Assembly (NCBI GenBank): GCA_964247055.1
Contig: OZ176053.1
Coordinates: forward strand, 13,268,001-13,332,000
Length of the DNA: 64,000 bases
Origin: Paragordius varius
Lineage: Eukaryota; Nematomorpha
Reading direction: 5' to 3'
Shown here: positions 11,633 to 24,788 of the stretch, one piece after another
Layout: every line of letters begins with the position of its first letter
Numbering within the stretch: the first letter of the stretch is position 1
Position numbers and translations under genes: made by a program
The notes under the pieces: generated by a model
Database searches by the model: none
What the model saw: only the letters and a program-made list of their open reading frames with translations
Told to the model about the DNA's origin: nothing

Positions 11633-13460
11633 GGGACCAATATCCGATTTTTAAGGACAAAGTTTAACTTGAGTAATCATGCGACTAATTTTATACATTA
11701 ATTTTTAAAGTATTGTTGTAAAAATCGGATATGAAAGAGTTTGCCAAACTATCTCTATATTTATATGTAGTCCTACTAAGAGAATGTATAAAAAAAATTT
11801 TGTTCACCGGTGACCAATATCCGATTTTTAAGGACAAAGTTTAACTTGAGTATTGATGCGACTTATTGATACGACTAGTTTTATACATTAATTTATAAAG
11901 TATCGTTGTAAAAATCGGATATGAAAGAGTTTGTCAAACTATCTCTATTATTTGATGTAGTCTTGCTAAAAGAATGTATAAAAAATTATTTTGTTCACCG
12001 GTGACCAATATCCGATTTTTAAGGACAAAGTTTAACTTGAGTATTGATGCGACTAGTTTAATACATTAATTTTTAAAGTATCGTTGTAAAAATCGGATAT
12101 GAAAGAGTTTGTCAAACTATCTCTATATTTTGATGTAGTCTTACTAAGAGAATGTATAAAAAATTATTTTGTTCACCGGGGACCAGTATCCGATTTTTAA
12201 GGACAAAGTTTAACTTGAGTATTGATACGATTTATTGATACGACTAGTTTTATACATTAATTTTTAAAGTATCGTTGTAAAAATCGGATATGAAAGAGTT
12301 TGTCAAACTATCTCTATATTTTGATGTAGTCTTGCTAAGAGAATGTATAAAAAATTATTTTGTTCACCGGTGACCAATATCCGATTTTTAAGGACAAAGT
12401 TTAACTTGAGTATTGATGCGACTAGTTTAATACATTAATTTTTAAAGTATCGTTGTAAAAATCGGATATGAAAGAGTTTGTCAAACTATCTCTATATTTT
12501 GATGTAGTCTTGCTAAGAGAATGTATAAAAAATTATTTTGTTCACCGGTGACCAATATCCGATTTTTAAGGACAAAGTTTAACTTGAGTATTGATGCGAC
12601 TAGTTTAATACATTAATTTTTAAAGTATCGTTGTAAAAATCGGATATGGAAAGAGTTTGTCAAACTATCTCTATATTTTGATGTAGTCTTACTAAGAGAA
12701 TGTATAAAAAATTATGTTCACCGGTGACCAATATCCGATTTTTAAGGACAAAGTTTAACTTGAGTATTGATGCGACTTATTGATACGATTAGTTTTATAC
12801 ATTAATTTATAAAGTATTGTTGTAATAATCGGATATGAAAGAGTTTGTCAAACTATCTCTATATTTTGATGTAGTCTTACTAAGAGAATGTATAAAAAAT
12901 AATTTTGTTCACCGGTGACCAATATCCGATTTTTAAGGACAAAGTTTAACTTGAGTATTGATACGATTTATTGATACGACTAGTTTTATACATTAATTTT
13001 TAAAGTATCGTTGTAAAAATCGGATATGAAAGAGTTTGTCAAACTATCTCTATATTTTGATGTAGTCTTACTAAGAGAATGTATAAAAAATAATTTTGTT
13101 CACCGGTGACCAATATCCGATTTTTAAGGACAAAGTTTAACTTGAGTATTGATGCGACTAGTTTAACACATTAATTTTTAAAGTATCGTTGTAAAAATCG
13201 GATATGAAAGAGTTTGTCAAACTATCTCTATATTTTGATGTAGTCTTACTAAGAGAATGTATAAAAAATTATTTTGTTCACCGGGGACCAATATCCGATT
13301 TTTAAGGACAAAGTTTAACTTGAGTAATCATGCGACTAATTTTATACATTAATTTTTAAAGTATTGTTCTAAAAATCGGATATGAAAGAGTTTGCCAAAC
13401 TATCTCTATATATATATGTAGTCCTACTAAGAGAATGTATAAAAAAAATTTTGTTCACCG
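11633..13460 (+). repeat. Spacer monomers between the 3.3-kb blocks
   Basis: Ten monomers: a G type (11633), an L, S units, GATACGATTT-type L units, a GGGACCAGTATCC unit near 12180, a unit with the shortened AAATTATGTTCACC end near 12715, and a second G type near 13287. Ordinary satellite only. Confidence 0.9.
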
Positions 13461-14929
13461 GTGACCAATATCCGATTTTTAAGGACAAAGTTTAACTTGA
13501 GTATTGATGCGACTTATTGATACGACTAGTTTTAAACATTAATTTATTAAGTATCGTTGTAAAAATCGGATATGAAAGAGTTTGTCAAACTATCTCTATT
13601 ATTTGATGTAGTCTTGCTAAGAGAATGTATAAAAAATTATTTTGTTCACCGGTGACCAATATCCGATTTTTAAGGACAAAGTTTAACTTGAGTATTGATG
13701 CGACTAGTTTACCATAATTTATAAAGTATCGTTGTACAATCCGGATATGAAAGATTTTGTCAAACTATCTCTATATTTTGATGTAGTCTTACTAAGAGAA
13801 TGTATAAAAAATTATTTTGTTCACCGGTGACTAATATCCGATTTTTAAGGACAAAGAACTTCAGTATTGATGCGACTTATTGATACGATTAGTTTTATAC
13901 ATTAATTTATAAAGTATTGTTGTAATAATCGGATATGAAAGAGTTTGTCAAACTATCTCTATTATTTGATGTAGTCTTGCTAAGAGAATGTATAAAAAAT
14001 TATTTTGTTCACCGGTGACCAATATCCGATTTTTAAGGACAAAGTTTAACTTGAGTATTGATGCGACTAGTTTAATACATTAATTTTTAAAGTATCGTTG
14101 TAAAAATCGGATATGGAAAGAGTTTGTCAAACTATCTCTATATTTTGATATAGTGTTACTAAGAGAATGTATAAAAAATTATTTTGTTCACCGGTGACCA
14201 ATATCCGATTTTTAAGGACAAAATGTAACTTGAGTATTGATGCGACTTATTGATACGATTAGTTTTATACATTAATTTATAAAGTATTGTTGTAATAATC
14301 GGATATGAAAGAGTTTTTCAAACTATCTCTATATTTTGATGTAGTCTTACTAAGAGAATGTATAAAAAATAATTTTGTTCACCGGTGACCAATATCCGAT
14401 TTTTAAGGACAAAGTTTAACTTGAGTATTGATGCGACTAGTTTAACACATTATTTTTAAAGTATCGTTGTAAAAATCGGATATGAAAGAGTTTGTCAAAC
14501 TATCTCTATATTTTGATGTAGTCTTACTAAGAGAATGTATAAAAAATAATTTTGTTCACCGGTGACCAATATCCGATTTTAAGGACAAAGTTTAACTTGA
14601 GTATTGATACGATTTATTGATACGACTAGTTTTATACATTAATTTTTAAAGTATCGTTGTAAAAATCGGATATGAAAGAGTTTGTCAAACTATCTCTATA
14701 TTTTGATGTAGTCCTACTAAGAGAATGTATAAAAAATAATTTTGTTCACCGGTGACCAATATCCGATTTTTAAGGACAAAGTTTAACTTGAGTATTGATG
14801 CGACTAGTTTAACACATTAATTTTTAAAGTATCGTTGTAAAAATCGGATATGAAAGAGTTTGTCAAACTATCTCTATATTTTGATGTAGTCTTACTAAGA
14901 GAATGTATAAAAAATTATTTTGTTCACCG
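13461..14929 (+). repeat. 8-monomer block, copy B
   Basis: Collinear with 10159-11632 at spacings of 3,302, then 3,299, then 3,297 bp; the drift comes from small deletions, for example TAGTTTACCATAAT against TAGTTTAATACCATAAT and ACATTATTTTT against ACATTAATTTTT. Beyond 14930 the two copies part: copy A is followed by a G-type unit, copy B is not. Confidence 0.9.
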
Positions 14930-16227
14930 GGGACCAATATCCGATTTTTAAGGACAAAGTTTAACTTGAGTATTGATGCGACTTATTGATACGACTAGTT
15001 TTATACATTAATTTATAAAGTATCGTTGTAAAAATCGGATATGAAAGAGTTTGTCAAACTATCTCTATTATTTGATGTAGTCTTGCTAAGAGAATGTATA
15101 AAAAATTATTTTGTTCACCGGTGACCAATATCCGATTTTTAAGGACAAAGTTTAACTTGAGTATTGATGTGACTAGTTTAATACATTAATTTTTAAAGTA
15201 TCGTTGTAAAAATCGGATATGAAAGAGTTTGTCAAACTATCTCTATATTTTGATGTAGTCTTACTAAGAGAATGTATAAAAAATTATTTTGTTCACCGGG
15301 GACCAGTATCCGATTTTTAAGGACAAAGTTTAACTTGAGTATTGATACGATTTATTGATACGACTAGTTTTATACATTAATTTTTAAAGTATCGTTGTAA
15401 AAATCGGATATGAAAGAGTTTGTCAAACTATCTCTATATTTTGATGTAGTCTTACTAAGAGAATGTATAAAAAATTATTTTGTTCACCGGGGACCAGTAT
15501 CCGATTTTTAAGGACAAAGTTTAACTTGAGTATTGATACGATTTATTGATACGACTAGTTTTATACATTAATTTTTAAAGTATCGTTGTAAAAATCGGAT
15601 ATGAAAGAGTTTGTCAAACTATCTCTATATTTTGATGTAGTCTTGCTAAGAGAATGTATAAAAAATTATTTTGTTCACCGGTGACCAATATCCGATTTTT
15701 AAGGACAAAGTTTAACTTGAGTATTGATGCGACTAGTTTAATACATTAATTTTTAAAGTATCGTTGTAAAAATCGGATATGAAAGAGTTTGTCAAACTAT
15801 CTCTATTATTTGATGTAGTCTTGCTAAGAGAATGTATAAAAAATTATTTTGTTCACCGGTGACCAATATCCGATTTTTAAGGACAAAGTTTAACTTGAGT
15901 ATTGATGCGACTAGTTTAATACATTAATTTTTAAAGTATCGTTGTAAAAATCGGATATGAAAGAGTTTGTCAAACTATCTCTATATTTTGATGTAGTCTT
16001 ACTAAGAGAATGTATAAAAAATTATTTTGTTCACCGGGGACCAGTATCCGATTTTTAAGGACAAAGTTTAACTTGAGTATTGATGCGACTTATTGATACG
16101 ACTAGTTTTATACATTAATTTATAAAGTATCGTTGTAAAAATCGGATATGAAAGAGTTTGTCAAACTATCTCTATTATTTGATGTAGTCTTGCTAAGAGA
16201 ATGTATAAAAAATAATTTTGTTCACCG
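14930..16227 (+). repeat. Mixed L/S array
   Basis: About seven monomers. Two successive GGGACCAGTATCC units with GATACGATTTATTG (about 15299 and 15490) look like a one-monomer tandem duplication, and two S-type stretches follow them. No other feature is present. Confidence 0.88.
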
Positions 16228-17345
16228 GTGACCAATATCCGATTTTTAAGGACAAAGTTTAACTTGAGTATTGATGCGACTTATTGATACGACCAGTTTT
16301 ATACATTAATTTATAAAGTATCGTTGTGAAAATCGGATATGAAAGAGTTTGTCAAACTATCTCTATATTTTGATGTAGTCTTACTAAGAGAATGTATAAA
16401 AAATAATTTTGTTCACCGGTGACCAATATCCGATTTTTAAGGACAAAGTTTAACTTGAGTATTGATGCGATTTATTGATACGACTAGTTTTATACATTAA
16501 TTTTTAAAGTATCATTGTAAAAATCGGATATGAAATAGTTTGTCAAACTATCACTATATTTTGATGTAGTCTTACTAAGAGAATGTATAAAAAATAATTT
16601 TGTTCACCGGTGACCAATATCCGATTTTTAAGGACAAAGTTTAACTTGAGTATTGATGCGACTAGTTTAATACATTAATTTTTAAAGTATCGTTGTAAAA
16701 ATCGGATATGAAAGAGTTTGTCAAACTATCTCTATTATTTGATGTAGTCTTGCTAAGAGAATGTATAAAAAATTATTTTGTTCACCGGTGACCAATATCC
16801 GATTTTTAAGGACAAAGTTTAACTTGAGTATTGATGCGACTAGTTTAATACATTAATTTATAAAGTATCGTTTTTAAAAATCGGATATGAAAGAGTTTGT
16901 CAAACTATCTCTATTATTTGATGTAGTCTTGCTAAGAGAATGTATAAAAAATAATTTTGTTCACCGGTGACCAATATCCGATTTTTAAGGCCAAAGTTTA
17001 ACTTGAGTATTGATGCGACTTATTGAGACTAGTTTTATACATTAATTTATAAAGTATCGTTGTGAAAATCGGATATGAAAGAGTTTGTCAAACTATCTCT
17101 ATATTTTGATGTAGTCTTACTAAGAGAATGTATAAAAAATAATTTTGTTCACCGGTGACCAATATCCGATTTTTAAGGACGAAGTTTAACTTGAGTATTG
17201 ATGCGACTTATTGATACGACTAGTTTTATACATTAATTTATAAAGTATCGTAGTAAAAATCGGATATGAAAGAGTTTGTCAAACTATCTCTATATTTTGA
17301 TGTAGTCTTGCTAAGAGAATGTATAAAAAATAATTTTGTTCACCG
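16228..17345 (+). repeat. 6-monomer repeat (1,118 bp)
   Basis: Begins with an L monomer carrying ACGACCAGTTTT, then one with GCGATTTATTG, GAAATAGTTTG and ATCACTATATT, then two S units, an 188-bp unit with TTATTGAGACTAG, and an L unit with GACGAAG. The first two monomers recur at 17346-17726 (GACCAGTTTT at 16291 and 17409) and again near 20176-20553. Only the first two of six are present in the next copy. Confidence 0.9.
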
Positions 17346-18093
17346 GTGACCAATATCCGATTTTTAAGGACAAAGTTTAACTTGAGTATTGATGCGACTT
17401 ATTGATACGACCAGTTTTATACATTAATTTATAAAGTATCGTTGTGAAAATCGGATATGAAAGAGTTTGTCAAACTATCTCTATATTTTGATGTAGTCTT
17501 ACTAAGAGAATGTAAAAAAATAATTTTGTTCACCGGTGACCAATATCCGATTTTTAAGGACAAAGTTTAACTTGAGTATTGATGCGATTTATTGATACGA
17601 CTAGTTTTATACATTAATTTTTAAAGTATCATTGTAAAAATCGGATATGAAATAGTTTGTCAAACTATCACTATATTTTGATGTAGTCTTACTAAGAGAA
17701 TGTATAAAAAATAATTTTGTTCACCGGTGACCAATATCCGATTTTTAAGGACAAAGTTTAACTTGAGTATTGATGCGACTTATTGATACGACTAGTTTTA
17801 TACATTAATTTATAAAGTATCGTTGTGAAAATCGGATATGAAAGAGTTGGTCAAACTATCTCTATATTTTGATGTAGTCTTGCTAAGAGAATGTATAAAA
17901 AATAATTTTGTTCACCGGTGACCAATATCCGATTTTTAAGGACAAAGTTTAACTTGAGTATTGATGCGACTAGTTTAACACATTAATTTTTAAAGTATCG
18001 TTGTAAAAATCGGATATGAAAGAGTTTGTCAAACTATCTGTATATTTTGATGTAGTCTTACTAAGAGAATTTAAAAATAAATTTTGTTCACCG
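17346..18093 (+). repeat. Partial 6-mer copy and connecting monomers
   Basis: 17346-17726 repeats the first two monomers of the preceding unit, with a 1-bp deletion (TGTAAAAAAAT for TGTATAAAAAAT) that shifts the spacing from 1,118 to 1,117. It is followed by an L unit with GAGTTGGTCAAAC and an S unit ending GAATTTAAAAATAAATTTTG. Confidence 0.88.
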
Positions 18094-19223
18094 GTGACCA
18101 ATATCCGATTTTTAAGGACAAAGTTTAACTTGAGTATTGATGCGACTTATTGATACGACTAGTTTTATACATAAATTTATAAAGTATCGTTGTAAAAATC
18201 GGATATGAAAGAGTTTGTCAAACTATCTCTATTATTTGATGTAGTCTTACTAAGAGAATGTATAAAAAATTATTTTGTTCACCGGGGACCAGTATCCGAT
18301 TTTTAAGGACAAAGTTTAACTTGAGTATTGATGCGACTTATTGATACGACTAGTTTTATACATAAATTTATAAAGTATCGTTGTAAAAATCGGATATGAA
18401 AGAGTTTGTCAAACTATCTCTATTATTTGATGTAGTCCTACTAAGAGAATGTATAAAAAATAATTTTGTTCACCGCTGACCAATATCCGATTTTTAAGGA
18501 CAAAGTTTAACTTGAGTATTGATGCGACTTATTGATACGACTAGTTTAACACATTAATTTTTAAAGTATCGTTGTAAAAATCGGATATGAAAGAGTTTGT
18601 CAAAATATCTCTATATTTTGATGTAGTCTTGCTAAGAGAATGTATAAAAAATAATTTTGTTCACCGGTGACCAATATCCGATTATTAAGGACAAAGTTTA
18701 ACTTGAGTATTGATGCGACTTATTGAGACTAGTTTTATACATTAATTTATAAAGTATCGTTGTGAAAATCGGATATGAAAGAGTTTGTCAAACTATCTCT
18801 ATATTTTGATGTAGTCTTACTAAGAGAATGTATAAAAAATAATTTTGTTCACCGGTGACCAATATCCGATTTTTAAGGACAAAGTTTAACTTGAGTATTG
18901 ATGCGACTTATTGATACGACTAGTTTTATACATTAATTTATAAAGTATCGTTGTGAAAATCGGATATGAAAGAGTTGGTCAAACTATCTCTATATTTTGA
19001 TGTAGTCTTGCTAAGAGAATGTATAAAAAATTATTTTGTTCACCGGTGACCAATATCCGATTTTTAAGGACAAAGTTTAACTTGAGTATTGATGCGACTA
19101 GTTTAATACATTAATTTTTAAAGTATCGTTGTAAAAATCGGATATGAAAGAGTTTGTCAAACTATCTCTATATTTTGATGTAGTCTTACTAAGAGAATGT
19201 ATAAAAAATTATTTTGTTCACCA
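18094..19223 (+). repeat. 6-monomer repeat (1,130 bp), copy 1
   Basis: Monomers of 191, 191, 191, 188, 191 and 178 bp, summing to 1,130. Markers: the GGGACCAGTATCC boundary at 18285, CACCGCTGACC at 18471, CAAAATATC, GATTATTAAGG at 18681 with TTATTGAGACTAG, and GAGTTGGTC. All the first four recur exactly 1,130 bp on. Confidence 0.92.
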
Positions 19224-19984
19224 GGGACCAGTATCCGATTTTTAAGGACAAAGTTTAACTTGAGTATTGATGCGACTTATTGATACGACTAGTTTTATAC
19301 ATAAATTTATAAAGTATCGTTGTAAAAATCGGATATGAAAGAGTTTGTCAAACTATCTCTATTATTTGATGTAGTCTTACTAAGAGAATGTATAAAAAAT
19401 TATTTTGTTCACCGGGGACCAGTATCCGATTTTTAAGGACAAAGTTTAACTTGAGTATTGATGCGACTTATTGATACGACTAGTTTTATACATAAATTTA
19501 TAAAGTATCGTTGTAAAAATCGGATATGAAAGAGTTTGTCAAACTATCTCTATTATTTGATGTAGTCCTACTAAGAGAATGTATAAAAAATAATTTTGTT
19601 CACCGCTGACCAATATCCGATTTTTAAGGACAAAGTTTAACTTGAGTATTGATGCGACTTATTGATACGACTAGTTTAACACATTAATTTTTAAAGTATC
19701 GTTGTAAAAATCGGATATGAAAGAGTTTGTCAAAATATCTCTATATTTTGATGTAGTCTTGCTAAGAGAATGTATAAAAAATAATTTTGTTCACCGGTGA
19801 CCAATATCCGATTATTAAGGACAAAGTTTAACTTGAGTATTGATGCGACTTATTGAGACTAGTTTTATACATTAATTTATAAAGTATCGTTGTGAAAATC
19901 GGATATGAAAGAGTTTGTCAAACTATCTCTATATTTTGATGTAGTCTTACTAAGAGAATGTATAAAAAATAATTTTGTTCACCG
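19224..19984 (+). repeat. 6-monomer repeat, partial copy 2
   Basis: Four monomers (19224, 19415, 19606, 19797) identical or nearly so to 18094-18854, including the rare CACCGCTGACC and GATTATTAAGG markers. The fifth monomer differs (TCGTAGTAAAAATC instead of TCGTTGTGAAAATC), so the copy ends there. Confidence 0.92.
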
Positions 19985-21103
19985 GTGACCAATATCCGAT
20001 TTTTAAGGACAAAGTTTAACTTGAGTATTGATGCGACTTATTGATACGACTAGTTTTATACATTAATTTATAAAGTATCGTAGTAAAAATCGGATATGAA
20101 AGAGTTTGTCAAACTATCTCTATATTTTGATGTAGTCTTACTAAGAGAATGTATAAAAAATTATTTTGTTCACCGGTTACCAATATCCGATTTTTAAGGA
20201 CAAAGTTTAACTTGAGTATTGATGCGACTTATTGATACGACCAGTTTTATACATTAGTTTATAAAGTATCGTTGTGAAAATCGGATATGAAAGAGTTTGT
20301 CAAACTATCTCTATATTTTGATGTAGTCTTACTAAGAGAATGTATAAAAAATAATTTTGTTCACCGGTGACCAATATCCGATTTTTAAGGACAAAGTTTA
20401 ACTTGAGTATTGATGCGATTTATTGATACGACTAGTTTTATACATTAATTTTTAAAGTATCATTGTAAAAATCGGATATGAAATAGTTTGTCAAACTATC
20501 ACTATATTTTGATGTAGTCTTACTAAGAGAATGTATAAAAAATAATTTTGTTCACCGGTGACCAATATCCGATTTTTAAGGACAAAGTTTAACTTGAGTA
20601 TTGATGCGACTTATTGATACGACTAGTTTTATACATTAATTTATAAAGTATCGTTGTGAAAATCGGATATGAAAGAGTTGGTCAAACTATCTCTATATTT
20701 TGATGTAGTCTTGCTAAGAGAATGTATAAAAAATAATTTTGTTCACCGGTGACCAATATCCGATTTTTAAGGACAAAGTTTAACTTGAGTATTGATGCGA
20801 CTAGTTTAATACATTAATTTTTAAAGTATCGTTGTAAAAATCGGATATGAAAGAGTTTGTCAAACTATTACTATATTTTGATGTAGTCTTACTAAGAGAA
20901 TGTATAAAAAATTATTTTGTTCACCGGTGACCAATATCCAATTTTTAAGGACAAAGTTTAACTTGAGTAATCATGCGACTAGTTTAACACATTAATTTTT
21001 AAAGTATCGTTGTAAAAATCGGATATGAAAGAGTTTGTCAAACATCTCTATATTTTGATGTAGTCTTACTAAGAGAATGTATAAGAAATAATTTTGTTCA
21101 CCG
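19985..21103 (+). repeat. Mixed L/S array
   Basis: Six monomers, including a second copy of the GACCAG and ATCACTATATT pair also seen at 16228 and 17346 (ATCACTATATT at about 20498), and a unit with AATATCCAATTTTT and GTAATCATG near 20927 that combines a G-type marker with an S-type AACAC tail. The unit before 21104 has AAACATCTC, a 2-bp deletion. Confidence 0.88.
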
Positions 21104-22042
21104 GTGACCAATATCCGATTTTTAAGGACAAAGTTTAACTTGAGTATTGATGCGACTTAATACGACAAGTTTTATACATTAATTTATAAAGTATCGTAGT
21201 AAAAATCGGATATGAAAGAGTTTGTCAAACTATCTCTATATTTTGATGTAGTCTTGCTAAGAGAATGTATAAAAAATAATTTTGTTCACCGGTGACCAAT
21301 ATCCGATTTTTAAGGACAAAGTTTAACTTGAGTATTGATGCGACTTATTGATACGACTAGTTTTATACATTAATCTATAAAGTATCGTTGTGAAAATCGG
21401 ATATGAAAGAGTTTGTCAAACTATCTCTATATTTTGATGTAGTCTTACTAAGAGAAAGTATAAAAAATAATTTTGTTCACCGGTGACCAATATCCGATTT
21501 TTAAGGACAAAGTTTAACTTGAGTATTGATGCGACTAGTTTAATACATTAATTTTTAAAGTATCGTTGTAAAAATCGGATATGAAAGAGTTTGCCAAACT
21601 ATCCCTATATTTTGATGTAGTCCTACTAGAAGAATGTATAAAAAATAATTTTGTTCACCGGTGACCATTATCCGATTTTTAAGGACAAAGTTTAACTTGA
21701 GTATTGATGCGATTTATTGATACGACTAGTTTTATACATTAATTTTTAAAGTATCGTTGTAAAAATCGGATATGAAAGAGTTTGTCACACTATCACTATA
21801 TTTTGATGTAGTCTTACTAAGAGAATGTATAAAAAATAATTTTGTTCACCGGTGACCAATATCCGATTTTTAAGGACAAAGTTTAACTTGACTATTGATG
21901 CGACTTATTGATACGACTAGTTTTATACATTAATTTATAAAGTATCGTTGTGAAAATCGGATATGAAAGAGTTGGTCAAACTATCTCTATTATTTGATGT
22001 AGTCTTGCTAAGAGAATGTATAAAAAATTATTTTGTTCACCG
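21104..22042 (+). repeat. 5-monomer block, copy A
   Basis: Monomers at 21104, 21292, 21483, 21661 and 21852. Markers ACGACAAG with TCGTAGT, GTGACCATTATCC (21661) and GTCACACTATCAC (21782) recur about 2,389 bp downstream. This copy has a 3-bp deletion (GACTTAATACGAC) not in copy B. Confidence 0.9.
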
Positions 22043-23490
22043 GTGACCAATATCCGATTTTTAAGGACAAAGTTTAACTTGAGTATTGATGCGACTAGTT
22101 TAATACATTAATTTTTAAAGTATCGTTGTAAAAATCGGATATGAAAGAGTTTGTCAAACTATCTCTATATTTTGATGTAGTCTTACTAAGAGAATGTATG
22201 AAAAATTATTTTGTTCAGCGGTGACCAATATCCGATTTTTAAGGACAAAGTTTAACTTGAGTAATCATGCGACTAGTTTAACACATTAATTTTTAAAGTA
22301 TCGTTGTAAAAATCGGATATGAAACAGTTTGTCAAACATCTCTATATTTTGATGTAGTCTTACTAAGAGAATGTATAAAAAATAATTTTGTTCACCGGTG
22401 ACCAATATCCGATTTTTAGGGACAAAGTTTAACTTGAGTATTGATGCGACTTATTGATACGACAAGTTTTATACATTAATTTATAAAGTATCGTTGTAAA
22501 AATCGGATATGAAAGAGTTTGTCAAATTATCTCTATTATTTGATGTAGTCTTGCTAAGAGAATGTATAAAAAATTATTTTGTTCACCGGTGACCAATATC
22601 CGATTTTTAAGGACAAAGTTTAACTTAAGTATTGATGCGACTAGTTTAATACATTAATTTTTAAAGTATCGTTGTAAAAATCGGATATGAAAGAGTTTGT
22701 CAAACTATCTCTATATTTTGTATAGTCTTACTAAGAGAATGTATAAAAAATTATTTTGTTCACCGGTGACCAATATCCGATTTTTAAGGACAAAGTTTAA
22801 CTTGAGTAATCATGCGACTAGTTTAACACATTAATTTTTAAAGTATCGTTGTAAAAATCGGATATGAAAGAGTTTGTCAAACTATCTCTATATTTTGATG
22901 TAGTCTTACTAAGAGAATGTATAAAAAATTATTTTGTTCACCGGTGACCAATATCCGATTTTTAAGGACAAAGTTTAACTTGAGTATTGATCCGACTTAT
23001 TGATACGATTAGTTTTATACATTAATTTATAAAGTATCTTTGTAAAAATCGGATATGAAAGAATTTGTCAAACTATCTCTATATTTTGATGTAGTCTTGC
23101 TAAGAGAATGTATAAAAAATAATTTTGTTCACCGGTGACCAATATTCGATTTTTAAGGACAAAGTTTAACTTGAATATTGATGCGACTAGTTTAATACAT
23201 TAATTTTTAAAGTATCGTTGTAAAAATCGGATATGAAAGAGTTTTTTCAAACTATCTCTATATTTTGATGTAGTCTTACTAAGAGAATGTATAAAAAATT
23301 ATTTTGTTCACCGGTGACCAATATCCGATTTTTAAGGACAAAGTTTAACTTGAGTATTGATGCGACTAGTTTAACACATTAATTTTTAAACTATCGTTGT
23401 AAAAATCGGATATGAAAGAGTTTGTCAAACATCTCTATATTTTGATGTAGTCTTACTAAGAGAATGTATAAAAAATAATTTTGTTCACCG
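22043..23490 (+). repeat. Spacer monomers between the 2.4-kb blocks
   Basis: Eight monomers, several combining GTAATCATG with an AACAC tail, plus a CAGCGGTGACC boundary near 22216, a unit with TTTTGTATAGTC and a unit with GAGTTTTTTCAAAC. The amount of private variation is higher than near the window start. Confidence 0.88.
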
Positions 23491-24431
23491 GTGACCAATA
23501 TCCGATTTTTAAGGACAAAGTTTAACTTGAGTATTGATGCGACTTATTGATACGACAAGTTTTATACATTAATTTATAAAGTATCGTAGTAAAAATCGGA
23601 TATGAAAGAGTTTGTCAAACTATCTATATATTTTGATGTAGTCTTGTTAAGAGAATGTATGAAAAATAATTTTGTTCACCGGTGGCCAATATCCGATTTT
23701 TAAGGACAAAGTTTAACTTGAGTATTGATGCGACTTATTGATACGACTAGTTTTATACATTAATTTATAAAGTATCGTTGTGAAAATCGGATATGAAAGA
23801 GTTTGTCAAACTATCTCTATATATTGATGTAGTCTTACTAAGAGAATGATAAAAAATAATTTTGTTCACCGGTGACCAATATCCGATTTTTAAGGACAAA
23901 GTTTAACTTGAGTATTGATGCGACTAGTTTAATACATTAATTTTTAAAGTATCGTTGTAAAAATCGGATATGAAAGAGTTTGCCAAACTATCTCTATATT
24001 TTGATGTAGTCCTACTAGGAGAATGTATAAAAAATAATTTTGTTCACCGGTGACCATTATCCGATTTTTAAGGACAAAGTTTAACTTGAGTATTGATGCG
24101 ATTTATTGATACGACTAGTTTTATACATTAATTTTTAAAGTATCGTTGTAAAAATCGGATATGAAAGAGTTTGTCACACTATCACTATATTTTGATGTAG
24201 TCTTACTAAGAGAATGTATAAAAAATAATTTTGTTCACCGGTGACCAATATCCGATTTTTAAGGACAAAGTTTAACTTGAGTATTGATGCGACTTATTGA
24301 TACGACTTAATTTATACATTAATTTATAAAGTATCGTTGTGAAAATCGGATATGAAAGAGTTGGTCAAACTATCTCTATATTTTGATGTAGTCTTGCTAA
24401 GAGAATGTATAAAAAATAATTTTGTTCACCG
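23491..24431 (+). repeat. 5-monomer block, copy B
   Basis: Monomers at 23491, 23682, 23872, 24050 and 24241, matching 21104-22042 with spacings of 2,387 to 2,390 bp. It ends immediately before the truncated monomer at the orientation switch, so the last complete higher-order block of the + arm lies directly against the junction. Confidence 0.9.
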
Positions 24432-24638
24432 GTGACCAATATCCGATTTTTAAGGACAAAGTTTAACTTGAGTATTGATGCGACTTATTGATACGATTAG
24501 TTACTCTTTCATATCTGATTTTTACAACGATACTTTAAAAATTAATGTATTAAACTAGTCGCATCAATACTCAAGTTAAACTTTGTCCTTAAAAATCGGA
24601 TATTGGTCACCGGTGAACAAAATTATTTTTTATACATT
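24404..24638. other. Orientation-switch junction of the satellite array
   Basis: The + arm ends inside an L monomer: 24432-24502 is its first 71 bp, ending GATTAGTT. The next base, 24503, starts the - arm at ACTCTTTCATATC, 108 bp of an S monomer read backwards (24503-24610). Normal forward sequence would continue with TTATAC, and normal reverse sequence would be preceded by GACAA, so the breakpoint is blunt with no obvious shared bases and no filler. Around it, 24404-24485 and 24557-24638 are a perfect 82-bp inverted repeat by my reading, separated by a 71-bp spacer. Further out the arms stay similar for about 70 bp and then become an L monomer on one side and an S monomer on the other. An assembly join cannot be excluded from sequence alone. 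Confidence 0.93.
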
Positions 24639-24788
24639 ATCTTAGCAAGACTACATCAAAATATAGAAATAGTTTGACAAACTCTTTCATATCCGATTAT
24701 TACAACGATACTTTAAAAATTAATGTATTAAACTAGTCGCATCAATACTCAAGTTAAACTTTGTCCTTAAAAATCGGATATTGGTCAC
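24503..24788 (-). repeat. First monomers of the inverted arm
   Basis: A 108-bp partial S monomer (24503-24610) followed by a full 178-bp S monomer (24611-24788) with TACATTATCTTAGC, ATATAGAAATAG and CCGATTATTAC variants. The partial unit carries CATATCTGATT, a change in one arm of the 14-bp inverted repeat. Confidence 0.93.

Larger units (their letters stand above)
1..24502 (+). repeat. Satellite array, forward-oriented arm
   Basis: About 133 monomers run head to tail with no gap. Each starts at GTGACC (or GGGACC) and ends TTCACCG. The common lengths are 178 bp (S), 191 bp (L) and 177 bp (G). Monomers 1-12 begin at 1, 192, 370, 561, 739, 917, 1094, 1285, 1476, 1654, 1845 and 2022. Every base belongs to this satellite; I see no gene, RNA or mobile element. 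The orientation label is arbitrary, taken from the first monomer. Nucleosome-scale monomers, higher-order repeats and low GC are the known hallmarks of centromeric or pericentromeric satellites, so that role is a reasonable inference but is not shown by the sequence. The family itself I do not recognise. Confidence 0.97.

Noticed and set aside
1-24502. CRISPR-like regular repeats
   Set aside because: The period is 178-191 bp with the whole unit repeated. There are no short repeats separated by unique spacers and no cas genes.
24404-24638. Hairpin terminator or replication palindrome at the junction
   Set aside because: The inverted repeat is explained by two array arms meeting; the 71-bp spacer and the eukaryotic satellite context do not suggest a terminator, and there is no adjacent gene.
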